64,000 bases of DNA from Pseudohalioglobus sediminis (GTDB lineage: Bacteria; Pseudomonadota; Gammaproteobacteria; Pseudomonadales; Halieaceae). The translations under genes were made by a program, and so were the position numbers. The stretch is from the NCBI RefSeq assembly GCF_008370495.1, contig NZ_VTUX01000004.1, positions 248,001 to 312,000 of the forward strand, in the 5' to 3' direction. The notes under the pieces are model-generated. The model had not been told where the DNA came from. It worked only from the letters and a program-made list of their open reading frames with translations, and searched no databases. Numbering within the stretch: position 1 is the first letter of the stretch; the number at the start of each line of letters is the position of its first letter. Below, piece by piece: positions 53,130-62,894 of the stretch.

Positions 53130-55769
53130 ATGGCGGAGGACTGCTGGTATAACAGCGAGGCAACGGCGGCACTGGCGCACTTCCAGGTCAGTGAACAGGG
53201 CCTGGACGAGCCTGAGGTGCAGCGACGACTGCAGCAGTACGGACCCAATGCGCTGCCTGTGCGGCCGCGTCGCCACTGGCTGTTCCTGTTCCTGAACCAG
53301 TTCCGCGACTTCATGATCATGGTGCTGCTGGCTGCAGCCGCCGTGTCCGGGGTGATCGGCGATCCGGAAGACACCATCGCCATTCTCGTGATCGTGGTGC
53401 TCAATGCCGTTGTCGGTGCGGTGCAGGAGCGCCGCGCGGAAAACGCGATCGCCGCGCTACAGCAGATGGCGGCCCCGTCAGCGCGGGTACTGCGTGGTGG
53501 CGAGGCGGCAACGCTGGAGGCATCGGCGCTGGTACCGGGAGACGTGGTCCTGCTCGAGGCCGGGGCCGTGGTGCCGGCAGACCTGCGCCTGCTGGCGGTA
53601 TCGGAGTTGCTCTGCGACGAGTCGGCATTGACCGGTGAGTCGGTGTCCGTGCGCAAGCAGACCGATGCGCTGGCCGAAACCGGGCTGTCACCTGCCGACC
53701 AGGCCAACATGGCGTTTCGCGGGACGCTGGTTACCCAGGGCAGCGCCAGCGGCCTGGTGGTGGCCACCGGCATGGCAACAGAAATGGGCCGCATTGCCGA
53801 ATTGCTGTCCACAGAACCGAATGCCAGGACACCACTGCAGCAGCGCCTGACGCGCTTTGGCCGCTACCTGGCGCTGGCAGTGCTGGCAATCTGCGCCATT
53901 GTGTTTACCGCCGGCCTGTTGCAGGGCCAGCCCACCCTGCTGATGTTCCTGACCGCAGTGAGCCTGGCGGTAGCCGCCATACCGGAGGCGATGCCGGCGG
54001 TGATTACGGTTTCCCTGGCCCTGGGGGCGCGGAAGCTGACACGGCACAGTGCGCTGATCCGCAATCTGCCAGCGGTGGAAACGCTGGGCTCGGTAACCTG
54101 TATCTGCGCCGACAAGACCGGCACGCTCACCTGTAACCGCATGACAGTGGAAGCGTTCTACTATGCCGGCCAGCGCCAGGCCGCGTTGCAACAGGACGGC
54201 CCAGGGGGCGAACTGGGCATGGCGATGGCGCTCAATAACGACGTTATCGTCGAGTCGGGCGAGGCCGCGGGCGAAGCCACCGAGCTGGCGCTGTACCTGG
54301 CCGCCGAGCAGGCCGGGTTTGCCAAGCGAGAGCTGTCGCAAAGCCTGCCGCTCAGTGCCGCCATCCCCTTCGACAGTGACCGCAAGCGCATGTCCACGCT
54401 GCACCAGACCGGGAATGGGGTGGTGGTCTACGTGAAGGGGGCACCGGAACAGGTGATCCCGGCGTGCCAGCGGTTATACTGCAGTGCCCAGCAATCGGCC
54501 ATCGACGCCGGGGCGCTGCTGGCCGAGGCGGAATCACTGGCCGGTGACGGCTATCGTGTGCTCGCCTTTGCCCGGCGCACCCTGGACGCGTTGCCCGCAG
54601 CATCGGCTGCCGCAGCACCGGCTGCCGCAGATGTGGAACAGCAGCTGGAGTTTCTCGGCCTGGTGGCGCTTATCGATCCGCCGCGTGAGGAAGTACCGCA
54701 GGCGGTGCAGGCCTGCCTGGATGCCGGCATCAAGCCGATGATGATCACCGGGGATCACCCCGGCACGGCGCTGGCCATCGCCAGGCGCCTGGGCATTGCC
54801 GATGCCGATACGGCCGCGCTCAGTGGTGAGCAGCTGGCCGCGCTGGACGACACGCAGTTACAGCAAGCGGTCTCGACCTGCCGGGTGTTTGCCAGGGTGA
54901 CGCCGGAGCAGAAGCTGCGCATCGTTGCCGCATTGCAGCAGCGGGGTGAGTTCGTCGCCATGACCGGCGACGGTGTCAACGATGCACCGGCGCTGAAGCG
55001 GGCCAATATCGGCATTGCCATGGGGCAGAAGTGCACGGACGTCGCCCGTGAAGCGGCGGACATGGTACTGCTCGATGACAACTTCGCCACCATAGTCAGT
55101 GCCGTGCGCGAGGGTCGTTCGATCTTCGACAACATCCGCAAGTTCATCAAGGACACCATGAGTTCCAATTCCGGCGAGATATGGACGCTGTTGCTGGCGC
55201 CTTTCCTGGGCCTCCCGGTGCCGCTGTTGCCGATACACATCCTGTGGATCAACCTGGTGACCGATGGCCTGCCCGGACTGGCATTCAGCGCGGAGCCGGC
55301 GGAACCCGGCATCATGACGCGCCCGCCGCGCCCGCCGCAGGAAAACATCTTTGCCCACGGCATGTGGCAGCACATTATCTGGGTAGGTCTGTACATCGCC
55401 GGTATCTCCATCGCCGCCATGGCCTGGGCCATGTCCCGGGACGCGGCTTACTGGCAGACGGTGGTGTTCACGGTGTTGACCGTGTCGCAGTTGTTCCACT
55501 CCATGGCGGTGCGCGCGGAAACCGCGTCGCTGCTGCGTATCGGCGTGTTTACCAATGTACCCATGCTGCTGGCGGTGACGATTACCCTGTTATTGCAGAT
55601 GGCGGTGATCTACCTGCCTGCCTTGAACGAGGTGTTCCATACCCAGCCCCTGCCTGCCTTTGACCTGGCCGTCTGCCTGGCCCTGTCCTCCACGGTGCTG
55701 CTGGTAGTCGAGGTGGAGAAGTGGATGGTTCGGCGCGGCTTCATTTACCAGCAACAGGACACGCCGTGA
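53130..55769 (+). CDS. Cation-transporting P-type ATPase (P2, Ca2+/Mg2+-like)
   Basis: 879-residue pump. CADKTGTLTCNRM near residue 328 holds the phosphorylated Asp; LTGESVSV, PEAMPAVITVSLALG and GDGVNDAPAL are the A-, M4- and P-domain hallmarks. M4 reads PEAMP instead of the usual PEGLP. The C-terminal membrane part is in place (ILWINLVTDGLPGLAFS). Likely exports a divalent cation. The frame opens at 53010 but the ATG at 53130, 5 bp after the CCC1-like stop, is natural. Confidence 0.88.
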   Translation: MAEDCWYNSEATAALAHFQVSEQGLDEPEVQRRLQQYGPNALPVRPRRHWLFLFLNQFRDFMIMVLLAAAAVSGVIGDPEDTIAILVIVVLNAVVGAVQERRAENAIAALQQMAAPSARVLRGGEAATLEASALVPGDVVLLEAGAVVPADLRLLAVSELLCDESALTGESVSVRKQTDALAETGLSPADQANMAFRGTLVTQGSASGLVVATGMATEMGRIAELLSTEPNARTPLQQRLTRFGRYLALAVLAICAIVFTAGLLQGQPTLLMFLTAVSLAVAAIPEAMPAVITVSLALGARKLTRHSALIRNLPAVETLGSVTCICADKTGTLTCNRMTVEAFYYAGQRQAALQQDGPGGELGMAMALNNDVIVESGEAAGEATELALYLAAEQAGFAKRELSQSLPLSAAIPFDSDRKRMSTLHQTGNGVVVYVKGAPEQVIPACQRLYCSAQQSAIDAGALLAEAESLAGDGYRVLAFARRTLDALPAASAAAAPAAADVEQQLEFLGLVALIDPPREEVPQAVQACLDAGIKPMMITGDHPGTALAIARRLGIADADTAALSGEQLAALDDTQLQQAVSTCRVFARVTPEQKLRIVAALQQRGEFVAMTGDGVNDAPALKRANIGIAMGQKCTDVAREAADMVLLDDNFATIVSAVREGRSIFDNIRKFIKDTMSSNSGEIWTLLLAPFLGLPVPLLPIHILWINLVTDGLPGLAFSAEPAEPGIMTRPPRPPQENIFAHGMWQHIIWVGLYIAGISIAAMAWAMSRDAAYWQTVVFTVLTVSQLFHSMAVRAETASLLRIGVFTNVPMLLAVTITLLLQMAVIYLPALNEVFHTQPLPAFDLAVCLALSSTVLLVVEVEKWMVRRGFIYQQQDTP

Positions 55770-55839
55770 GCATGACCGGGGCTGCCCGCCAGCTTGCCGT
55801 GGACAGGCAGGGCGGCGCGCTCTGGCCTATACTGAGGCG

Positions 55840-57177
55840 ATGAATATCAATCTCTGCAAACGCGTTTTGCCACTGCTCGGCCTGCTGCTGGTTTGTGTCT
55901 GGTCGGCACCGGGCCGTGCCGAGGCCTGGCTGGTCGACCTCGAGGGTGCAGTAGGCCCGGCTACTGCGGACCATGTGGTGCGAGGCCTGGGCGAGGCGGC
56001 CGATGCCGGCGCCGAGTTGGTCATCCTGCGTATCGACACGCCCGGTGGACTGGACAGCGCCATGCGCGACATGATCAAGGCCGTGCTGGCCTCGCCGGTG
56101 CCGGTCCTGGGCTATGTCGCACCCAGCGGCGCCCACGCCGCCAGCGCCGGCACCTACCTGCTGTACGCCACGCATGTGGCTGCCATGGCGCCGGGCACCA
56201 ACCTCGGGGCCGCAACCCCGATACAGATCGGGAGTCCGGGTATTGGCAGTCTGCCATCCGGCGAAGAGGATGGCGGCGCGGCGTCGCCATCGGCCATGGA
56301 AAAGAAAATTATCAACGACGCGGTGGCCTACATACAGAGCCTGGCGCAGCTGCGCGGGCGCAATGCCGAGTGGGCGGAGAGCGCGGTGCGCGACGGCGCC
56401 AGTCTCGCCGCAGAGGATGCGCTGGAACTGGGCGTGATCGACCTGCTGGCGGCATCGCTGGATGATTTGCTGCAACAGGCGGATGGACGCACGGTCAACC
56501 TCGATGGCACCGAGCGGCTGGTGAACAGTGCCGGTCTCGCGATGCACCATCACCAGGTGGACTGGCGCAGTGATTTCCTGGCCGTGATTACCAACCCCAA
56601 CGTGGCCTATATATTGATGCTGATAGGTATCTACGGCCTGATTATTGAGTTCTACAACCCCGGCATAGGGCTGCCCGGCGTGCTCGGTGCCGTATGCCTG
56701 CTGCTGGCGCTGTATGCGTTCCAGGTATTGCCCGTGAGTTATGCCGGCCTCGCCCTGATCCTGCTTGGCATCGGCTTGATGACGGCGGAGGCTTTCGCGC
56801 CAAGCTTCGGCATACTCGGGCTCGGGGGGGTGGCCGCATTTGTCATCGGCTCGGTGATGTTGATGGATACACAGCTGCCGGGGTACCGCATCGCTGTCCC
56901 GGTCATCGCTGCCTTCGCGGTATTCAGTGCCGCGATCTGTTCCATCGCCCTGGGTCTGATCCTCAAGGCCCGCAAGCGGGCCAACGTGAGCGGCGTTGAG
57001 CACCTGTTGGGGCAGAGCGCCATTGTTGAGCGGGTAACACCGGAGGCGGCCTGGGTCAGGCTGGACGGCGAACTCTGGCATGCCCAGAGCGAACAGCCAC
57101 TGGCTGAGCAGGATGAAGTTATCGTGGATGCGCTGGATGGGCTGGTGCTCAAGGTAACCCGCAGGCCACATCAATGA
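55840..57177 (+). CDS. NfeD-like membrane protease (NfeD1b type)
   Basis: 445-residue protein. Signal peptide, then a ClpP-class serine protease domain: RIDTPGGLDSAMRDM, catalytic Ser in GAHAASAGTYLL (residue ~102) and Lys in MEKKIINDAV. Four or five membrane helices follow (VAYILMLIGIYGLIIEF), then a C-terminal OB-fold domain. NfeD proteases cut stomatin-like partners, and here the slipin gene starts 33 bp downstream. Confidence 0.9.
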   Translation: MNINLCKRVLPLLGLLLVCVWSAPGRAEAWLVDLEGAVGPATADHVVRGLGEAADAGAELVILRIDTPGGLDSAMRDMIKAVLASPVPVLGYVAPSGAHAASAGTYLLYATHVAAMAPGTNLGAATPIQIGSPGIGSLPSGEEDGGAASPSAMEKKIINDAVAYIQSLAQLRGRNAEWAESAVRDGASLAAEDALELGVIDLLAASLDDLLQQADGRTVNLDGTERLVNSAGLAMHHHQVDWRSDFLAVITNPNVAYILMLIGIYGLIIEFYNPGIGLPGVLGAVCLLLALYAFQVLPVSYAGLALILLGIGLMTAEAFAPSFGILGLGGVAAFVIGSVMLMDTQLPGYRIAVPVIAAFAVFSAAICSIALGLILKARKRANVSGVEHLLGQSAIVERVTPEAAWVRLDGELWHAQSEQPLAEQDEVIVDALDGLVLKVTRRPHQ

Positions 57178-57209
57178 GCCTGAACAGGCTCCGGTAAGGA
57201 GAATAGCTG

Positions 57210-57965
57210 ATGTTTGAGATGGAGTTTTTCGGCCTGGTGCTGCTGGTACTGGTGGTAGCGCTGCTGGCGTCCATGTTTCGCGTGTTGCGCGAGTACGAGC
57301 GCGGCGTCATTTTCATGCTGGGTCGTTTCTATAAGGTCAAAGGGCCCGGCCTGATCATCATTGTACCGGTGCTGCAGCAGATGGTGCGGGTGGACCTGCG
57401 TACCATTGTGATGGACGTGCCCACCCAGGATGTCATCTCCCGCGACAACGTCTCGGTGCAGGTGAACGCGGTGATCTACTTCCGCGTTCTGGATCCGGAG
57501 AAAGCCATCATCCAGGTGGAAAACTACCTGGAGGCCACCAGCCAGCTCTCGCAGACAACGCTGCGCTCGGTCCTGGGCCAGCATGAACTGGATGACATGC
57601 TCGCTGAACGTGAGCGCCTGAACGCGGATATCCAGGACATCCTCGACAAGCAGACCTCGGCCTGGGGTATCAAGGTTGCCAACGTGGAACTCAAGCACGT
57701 CGACCTCAACGAAACCATGGTGCGGGCCATTGCCAAGCAGGCTGAAGCCGAGCGTGAACGGCGCGCCAAGGTTATCCACGCGATGGGTGAATCCGAGGCC
57801 GCGGAAAAACTCGCCGAAGCCGCCCAGGTGCTGTCGCACCAGGACCAGGCCATACAGCTGCGCTACCTGCAGACGCTGGTGGAAATCGCCAGCGACAAGA
57901 GCAACACTATCGTCTTCCCGCTGCCGGTGGACATCCTGGCTAAACTGAAAGGGGAGGAGTCCTAG
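57210..57965 (+). CDS. Slipin (SPFH/stomatin-like membrane protein)
   Basis: 251-residue SPFH protein. One N-terminal membrane hairpin ([18 protein letters not shown]), then [14 protein letters not shown] and the SPFH domain through [18 protein letters not shown], and a coiled-coil tail. Assembles into large membrane rings/cages and is the usual substrate of the adjacent NfeD. Its TAG stop and that of the convergent DUF6498-like gene share the same CTAG. Confidence 0.92.
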   Translation: MFEMEFFGLVLLVLVVALLASMFRVLREYERGVIFMLGRFYKVKGPGLIIIVPVLQQMVRVDLRTIVMDVPTQDVISRDNVSVQVNAVIYFRVLDPEKAIIQVENYLEATSQLSQTTLRSVLGQHELDDMLAERERLNADIQDILDKQTSAWGIKVANVELKHVDLNETMVRAIAKQAEAERERRAKVIHAMGESEAAEKLAEAAQVLSHQDQAIQLRYLQTLVEIASDKSNTIVFPLPVDILAKLKGEES

Positions 57966-59266
57966 GTAGCAGCGGGGGGCGAGCCACCTGTCGCGTCGGC
58001 AGTGTCCTCGGTGTGTTGCTTCAGGTGTGAGCGCAGGTCGATCCAGGTTTTCAGGACGATGACGCCCATGATGACCGGCGCCGTCTGGCCCAGGATCATG
58101 CTCAGTGCACCGCCGAAGATGATGACCAGGTGCATGAATATGATGCGACTGTAGGGTTCTCCCATTTGCTGGCGAATGCTGCGACCAACGTACTCCCTGC
58201 GTCCGAGGAAGTTGTGTAAGAAGGAGTAACCGTGGCTGATGAACAATGCCAGCAGTGCCGGCCACAGCCCGATAAAGAGGCCTGCAACCTCCTGCAGTTG
58301 CGGATTGCCTGAGGATTCATCGGTGAGTCCGCCAAGGAAAAACGTGTACAGAAACAGGAAGTGCACCGCCATGAAGCCGCCGAAGTGGGCTATGAAGAAC
58401 GGGGCCGCGCCCAGTGCCTGCCACTTGCCGATCACTATCATCCTGCAGACGTTGAAGAAACCGATTACCGCGCTTTCCGCCCAGTAAAGCAGCATCACCA
58501 GGCCGAGGTCCCAGTTCCAGAACACGGCACCGAGCAGGGGCACGATATTGGCCGCGATCAGTAGCAGGCTGGATGGCGATGCCAGCGTCACCGGGTCTGC
58601 CACCGGGGCGGCGGGCACCAGCTGTGCCGCGCGGGATGCGGGCGGGGCTTGCGTAACGCTGGCCTGGCTCAGCTCATCTGCTCGCGCTTCGCCCCGGCGC
58701 AGGCGCACGCCGGTGAAGGTCTCAATGCGTTCCTGGATCTGCGTCAGTCCCTCCTGCACCAGGTTCACGCCAAACGCGATCTGGTGCTCGCCGTAATCGA
58801 ACACCGCGTGGCTGCCGCGCCAGGACCTGGCGCTCTTGCTTTCAGCGACCTCGATGCGCAGGTTGCGAATGGTCTCCGCCCGGTAACGCGCGCGCAGGCC
58901 CAGCAGAGGTAGCCCCAGGTCGATGGCCAGTTCTCCCGGGCGTGCGCGAATCGTCTCCCTGCCGAACAGCAACAGCAGCAACAGCGCCGTCAGCGTGAGC
59001 GGCGCCAGTGACCAGCCCACCAGCCAGAAAGTAATGAACAGCGCGGCCACCAGGTTGAACAGGCCGTCCAGCTGCTGCCAGAGCTCGCTGGCTTCCCGAA
59101 AAGTGAGTATGGCCGGAATGAGGAAGACGATGTCGAACACGGCCAGGGCGAGAATGGCACCCCAGTGCCGTTTGAAAGCAAAGGCTTCCTCGTAGGGATA
59201 GGAATCGCTGCGGGACCTGGCGCCGAAGTAAAACTGCGGGCGCAGCCCCTTGCCTGGACCGATCAC
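57962..59266 (-). CDS. Multi-spanning membrane protein (DUF6498-like)
   Basis: 434-residue membrane protein. First ~120 residues have two or three helices, then a soluble segment ([34 protein letters not shown]). The last ~220 residues have about six helices with [25 protein letters not shown] and [16 protein letters not shown], as in the DUF6498 family of unknown function. GTG start at 59266. Follows the amphi-Trp gene by 32 bp. Convergent with slipin. Confidence 0.7.
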   Translation of the reverse strand: MIGPGKGLRPQFYFGARSRSDSYPYEEAFAFKRHWGAILALAVFDIVFLIPAILTFREASELWQQLDGLFNLVAALFITFWLVGWSLAPLTLTALLLLLLFGRETIRARPGELAIDLGLPLLGLRARYRAETIRNLRIEVAESKSARSWRGSHAVFDYGEHQIAFGVNLVQEGLTQIQERIETFTGVRLRRGEARADELSQASVTQAPPASRAAQLVPAAPVADPVTLASPSSLLLIAANIVPLLGAVFWNWDLGLVMLLYWAESAVIGFFNVCRMIVIGKWQALGAAPFFIAHFGGFMAVHFLFLYTFFLGGLTDESSGNPQLQEVAGLFIGLWPALLALFISHGYSFLHNFLGRREYVGRSIRQQMGEPYSRIIFMHLVIIFGGALSMILGQTAPVIMGVIVLKTWIDLRSHLKQHTEDTADATGGSPPAAT

Positions 59267-59298
59267 CTTACCGTGCTACGGTTGCGCTCGGCCGGTGT

Positions 59299-59517
59299 TT
59301 ACCACTTGAGCTCGATCTCGAGGCTGGTCTCATCGCTCTCGACTTCCAGCTCCACCTCCAGTTCCACCTGGTCCGCCACCCTGACCTGCACCGACTTGCC
59401 GTCCTGTGAGAACTGCAGTGCGTTGTGCCGTGCGAGGGAGTCCGCTATTTGATGCAGCAGTTTAGCTGCGTCCTCACGCGACAGGCGCTGTTTGTCCTTG
59501 ATTTCGAGAATATCCAT
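59299..59517 (-). CDS. Amphi-Trp domain protein
   Basis: 72-residue protein from ATG 59517 (AGGAAAG upstream). DILEIKDKQRLSREDAAKLLHQIADSL is the amphi-Trp-type helix, then a beta part with alternating acidic residues (VELEVELEVESDETSLEIELKW). Family function unknown. The longer open frame upstream (to 59964) is non-coding Arg-rich sequence antisense to nothing. Confidence 0.78.
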   Translation of the reverse strand: MDILEIKDKQRLSREDAAKLLHQIADSLARHNALQFSQDGKSVQVRVADQVELEVELEVESDETSLEIELKW

Positions 59518-59605
59518 ATCGTCTTTCCTGCAATAGTGGGTGACTTCTGTCTTCATCATCGCCGCAAAGGCGCTATGCGGGCAACACCCGCGCTGTCGCC
59601 AGCGT

Positions 59606-60244
59606 TCAGTATTCCACAATGCGGTCCGCCACCAGCACCCAGCCGGCCTCACCCGGCTCGAGCCGGTACTGGATCTGGCGCGTGCCGCCGCGGGGTTGTG
59701 CGTTGATGTCATCGGCCCTGTAGATGGGGTAGCGGCGCACCAGCCGGTTTTCCACCACGCGAAACTCATCGTGGCCCTGGTAACCGCTATGCTCCGGCGA
59801 GCTGGCGTCCAGCGGTGGCAGGTAAATCGGCGTAATGGACTTGCCGGCATTGACCGCGTAGGCAACCAGCGAGCCGTAACTGCCGCTGCCGGCCGAGCTG
59901 ACATAGACGTAGACCTCGGGCCAGCCATTGCCGTCGAGGTCAGCCAGCTCGGCCCTGTAGGCACTGCCGTCGAGCTCTATGGATTGCGACTGCTGGTCCA
60001 GTTCAAGACCCATGGGGGTCAGTGCCAGGGTGTTGATGGAACTGCCGCTGCTGGCCTGCAGCAGAAAGCCGATATCGCCATTGCCGAGCCGACAGTAAGG
60101 GGCCTTGGTCAGTGCCTCGGCTGAGCACTCCAGGCTGTTGTCTGGAATGGGGGTGTCAGGGTTTGCGGCCATGGTAGAAGTGACCGCCATCAGGCAGACC
60201 GTTGTCAGCAGGCCGGTGCGGCCCTGTATGAAGGCAGAATTCAT
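59606..60244 (-). CDS. PliI-like periplasmic protein (putative lysozyme inhibitor)
   Basis: 212-residue exported protein with signal peptide (TVCLMAVTSTMAA). The mature part ADLDGNGWPEVYVYVSSAGSG, then YQGHDEFRVVENRLVRRYPIY and PRGGTRQIQYRLEPGE, resembles the PliI family that inhibits invertebrate-type lysozymes. Family call moderate; FG-GAP-like reading is an alternative. Overlaps the phosphoesterase stop by 4 bp and precedes the amphi-Trp gene. Confidence 0.6.
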   Translation of the reverse strand: MNSAFIQGRTGLLTTVCLMAVTSTMAANPDTPIPDNSLECSAEALTKAPYCRLGNGDIGFLLQASSGSSINTLALTPMGLELDQQSQSIELDGSAYRAELADLDGNGWPEVYVYVSSAGSGSYGSLVAYAVNAGKSITPIYLPPLDASSPEHSGYQGHDEFRVVENRLVRRYPIYRADDINAQPRGGTRQIQYRLEPGEAGWVLVADRIVEY

Positions 60245-61242
60245 GGTCCGGCGCTCCGTGGTGTTGGCGCGTCCACGGCCGGTGGCAGCAGGTCTCGCCG
60301 TTGCAGGCGTTGACTGCCCGTTCCCAGGGCCCGCGGAAGCTGGTTGGTATTGAGGGTCTTGTCGAAGTCAGGACCGAGGAAAGCCGAAACCTGCATTTGT
60401 CCGCTCTCGTCGAAGTCGAGGATGGTGAAGCTGAATCCGGTGCGCTGGTCGGTGCCGATCAGCGCGCGCTGGTTGCCGCCAAGGTTGCCCATGCTGAGCA
60501 TGGTAACGCCACTGCGGTGGCCGGGATAGAAAGCGTGATGGTGACCGCTCAGGTAGGCGCTGACGCGACCTTCGCGCAGCAGCGCTTCCAGCTGCGGGTC
60601 GCTTATCACGTCGCGCTCGCGACCGCGTGCGATGGCCTGTAGCGGCAGGTGACCGAAGACCAGGGTGATGTCCGTGTTGGCCGCGCCCCCGGCGCTGCCC
60701 CGGCCCAGGGTCTCGGCAAGCCATCGGCGCTGCGCCGGTTCCAGGGCACCCGTTCGCGTCGCGTCCAGGGAAACCAGTTTCAGGCGACCCCGGACCATGC
60801 TGAAGTAGAAGGGGAAATTGCCCCCGGGCTCGGGTGAGAGCAGGGGCGGGTGCCGGTGCTGGTAATCCGCGTACATGGCCCGTTCGTGGGCAAAGCCGGG
60901 GTAGGCTGAGGCGTCATGGTTTCCCGGGGTCATGACCAGTGGGATGTTGGCTCGCTCCAGTGGCGCGTGCACAGTGCTGCGGAAGCTGCGCCACATGGCT
61001 TCCAGCTCTCGAGTTTGCAATGGCGGATGCGCGCGCTGCCCGGCGACCATGTCGCCGGTACTGATGACCAGGTCGGGTTGCAGGGCGATGATGCGCTGTA
61101 TGGCGGACCCGAGGCGCTGATGATAGCTGGTGCTGCCATAGCGCCCGTTGATATCTGATATTACCGCCACGCGCAGATCACGACTCGCTGCCGCCGGGCT
61201 GGCGCAGAGCAGTGTGATCAGTAGCAGTATCAGTGGACGCAT
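60241..61242 (-). CDS. Exported metallophosphoesterase
   Basis: 333-residue calcineurin-like phosphoesterase. Signal peptide ILLLITLLCASPAAA, then metal-site blocks VAVISDINGRYG, ISTGDMVAGQ, TPGNHDASAY, FGHLPLQA and SGHHHAFYPG. Periplasmic phosphatase of unknown substrate. ATG 61242 with AAGGA upstream. Heads a leftward unit, divergent from the kinase-like gene by 130 bp. Confidence 0.87.
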   Translation of the reverse strand: MRPLILLLITLLCASPAAASRDLRVAVISDINGRYGSTSYHQRLGSAIQRIIALQPDLVISTGDMVAGQRAHPPLQTRELEAMWRSFRSTVHAPLERANIPLVMTPGNHDASAYPGFAHERAMYADYQHRHPPLLSPEPGGNFPFYFSMVRGRLKLVSLDATRTGALEPAQRRWLAETLGRGSAGGAANTDITLVFGHLPLQAIARGRERDVISDPQLEALLREGRVSAYLSGHHHAFYPGHRSGVTMLSMGNLGGNQRALIGTDQRTGFSFTILDFDESGQMQVSAFLGPDFDKTLNTNQLPRALGTGSQRLQRRDLLPPAVDAPTPRSAGP

Positions 61243-61372
61243 CCCGAGTTCCTTTACTCTCTCGCCAGCCGTCCGGCGCGGTGGTGCGGGGTATGGCAGC
61301 CCGGTCGAGATCAAGTAGTATTGCAGTTCACGCGATCAGGGCCAAACAGACTTTCAGGTGCAGGGGCAGAAA

Positions 61373-62791
61373 ATGGTGAGCAGGAGATGGACGCAGCGCT
61401 TGTTGCCGCTGCTACTGGTGTCGTCGCCAATCGTGGCGCAGCAAACAGCCGCCGGCGACTTTGCCGCCTGTGAGCCACTACCCGCGCTCGCTGGCCAGCC
61501 CGGCGCCAGCGATGACGCAGCGGAGCAGGCGTTTTGCGATATCGACTACCAGGGCGGCTCCGTGGCGCTGTGCCCCAAGACCTGGAGCACCAGTCCGGCG
61601 GCGCTGGTGTACGACCTGGAAGGCACCCGCTGGCAGGGGCGCGCGGAGGCATTTGAGCGCGAGGTCTGTCCGCGCGGCGGCAGTGCGCGAGACGAGGCCG
61701 CCCGCGAGCTGGGCTTCTTCAAGAACTCGCTGAACGGCAGGGAAACCAGCGGTACGTTCGCCCCGGCGAGCCTGCTCTACTACCACTTCAGTCGCCTGCT
61801 GCAGACCCGCGTGCAGGTGCCGGTTGCGGTCCGGCAGAGTTTTTCCGTCGCCGAATATCGCCAGCGAGTGGTGGCGCGGGGCGTCGATTACAGCAGCGGT
61901 GGGCGCGCGAAGATGCTGCATGCCGGCTGGCTGGAGATGGACCGGGCACTGGCTGCGCCGGCGCAATACAGCCACCGTCGCGAGCTTTTCGACGACACGG
62001 GTACACGCCTGCTGGGCGCCCTGCTGCTGGCGGACGGCAAACGCTATGGCGCCGAGGTAAACGGCACGCGTGCCTCCGGCTGGGGGGAAGGCCAGAATCG
62101 GGATTTCCAGCGCAGCGCGCCATTCCTGGCCTTGCGCACAGACGCGCCATTGGCGGAGGCGATCGCACAGGGCATCGCGGAGGCGCGTGCCGACCCCGCC
62201 ATGGCCAGGGCCCTGCCTGCAGATATCAGTGCCGCGCAGGTGGCCTGGTGGATGCGCGACATCACCGAAGTGGTCTTGCTCGATTACATCCTCGGGCAAC
62301 AGGACCGGGTCGGCAATGTGGACTACCTGTGGCGATGGGTGTGGCAGGAAGAGGGTGAACTGCGCACAGCGCGCAGCGAGCCGGCGGGCCCGGCGCAGAA
62401 GCTGCGCATCACCGTGCTCAACGACAACGACGCCGGTGCTCGCGCCAGCTACGCAAACTATGCCCGCAGTACCGGCATGCTCGATGGCTGGCACCATATC
62501 GATGCCGGGCTGTATCGCCGGCTGCAGGACCTGGGCGCTGATTTCAGGCAGGGCGGGCCGGTCGCGCAGGCCGTCAGGCAGAATTACCGCCTGTCCGAGC
62601 GGGAAGCGCAGCGCATTATCGACAGGGGCATGGCCGCTGCTGACGCATTGCGCAAGCGCTGCCGGGATGGCGCCCTGCGTTTTGACCTGGGTCTGGCCGA
62701 CGTGCTCAATCCGGGGGCCGCCCGGGCCCAGCCTGTGGATTGCGGTGCGGCCCCCGACTCCCGGCCGATCGCCCGCGAGGACTCGCCATAG
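61373..62791 (+). CDS. Secreted protein with Fam20-like kinase hallmarks
   Basis: 472-residue exported protein (signal peptide RLLPLLLVSSPIVAQQ). After a Cys-bearing N-terminal region come FAPASLLYYHFSRLLQTRVQVP (helix of atypical kinases such as Fam20/HipA), and later VVLLDYILGQQDRVGNVDY with a DR...N catalytic-loop look (residues ~311-315 from this start) and ITVLNDNDAGA in the DFG-equivalent position. These are the right motifs in the right order but the family call is an inference. ATG 61373 follows AGGGG. Sits between a phosphoesterase and a PhoD phosphatase. Confidence 0.55.
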   Translation: MVSRRWTQRLLPLLLVSSPIVAQQTAAGDFAACEPLPALAGQPGASDDAAEQAFCDIDYQGGSVALCPKTWSTSPAALVYDLEGTRWQGRAEAFEREVCPRGGSARDEAARELGFFKNSLNGRETSGTFAPASLLYYHFSRLLQTRVQVPVAVRQSFSVAEYRQRVVARGVDYSSGGRAKMLHAGWLEMDRALAAPAQYSHRRELFDDTGTRLLGALLLADGKRYGAEVNGTRASGWGEGQNRDFQRSAPFLALRTDAPLAEAIAQGIAEARADPAMARALPADISAAQVAWWMRDITEVVLLDYILGQQDRVGNVDYLWRWVWQEEGELRTARSEPAGPAQKLRITVLNDNDAGARASYANYARSTGMLDGWHHIDAGLYRRLQDLGADFRQGGPVAQAVRQNYRLSEREAQRIIDRGMAAADALRKRCRDGALRFDLGLADVLNPGAARAQPVDCGAAPDSRPIAREDSP

Positions 62792-62894
62792 AGACTGGCC
62801 GGCGTGGTTAACGCCAGGGTCATATTTTTGTGCCAGACTCAGAACAGTGCCGCACCCCAGCGGGTCCTTTGCTGACTAACCGGAGCTCCCCAAC

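Noticed and set aside
59518-59964. N-terminal extension of the amphi-Trp gene
   Set aside because: Arg/Ser/Trp-rich nonsense antisense to no motif, overlapping the PliI-like gene; a good ribosome-binding site lies at the inner ATG.
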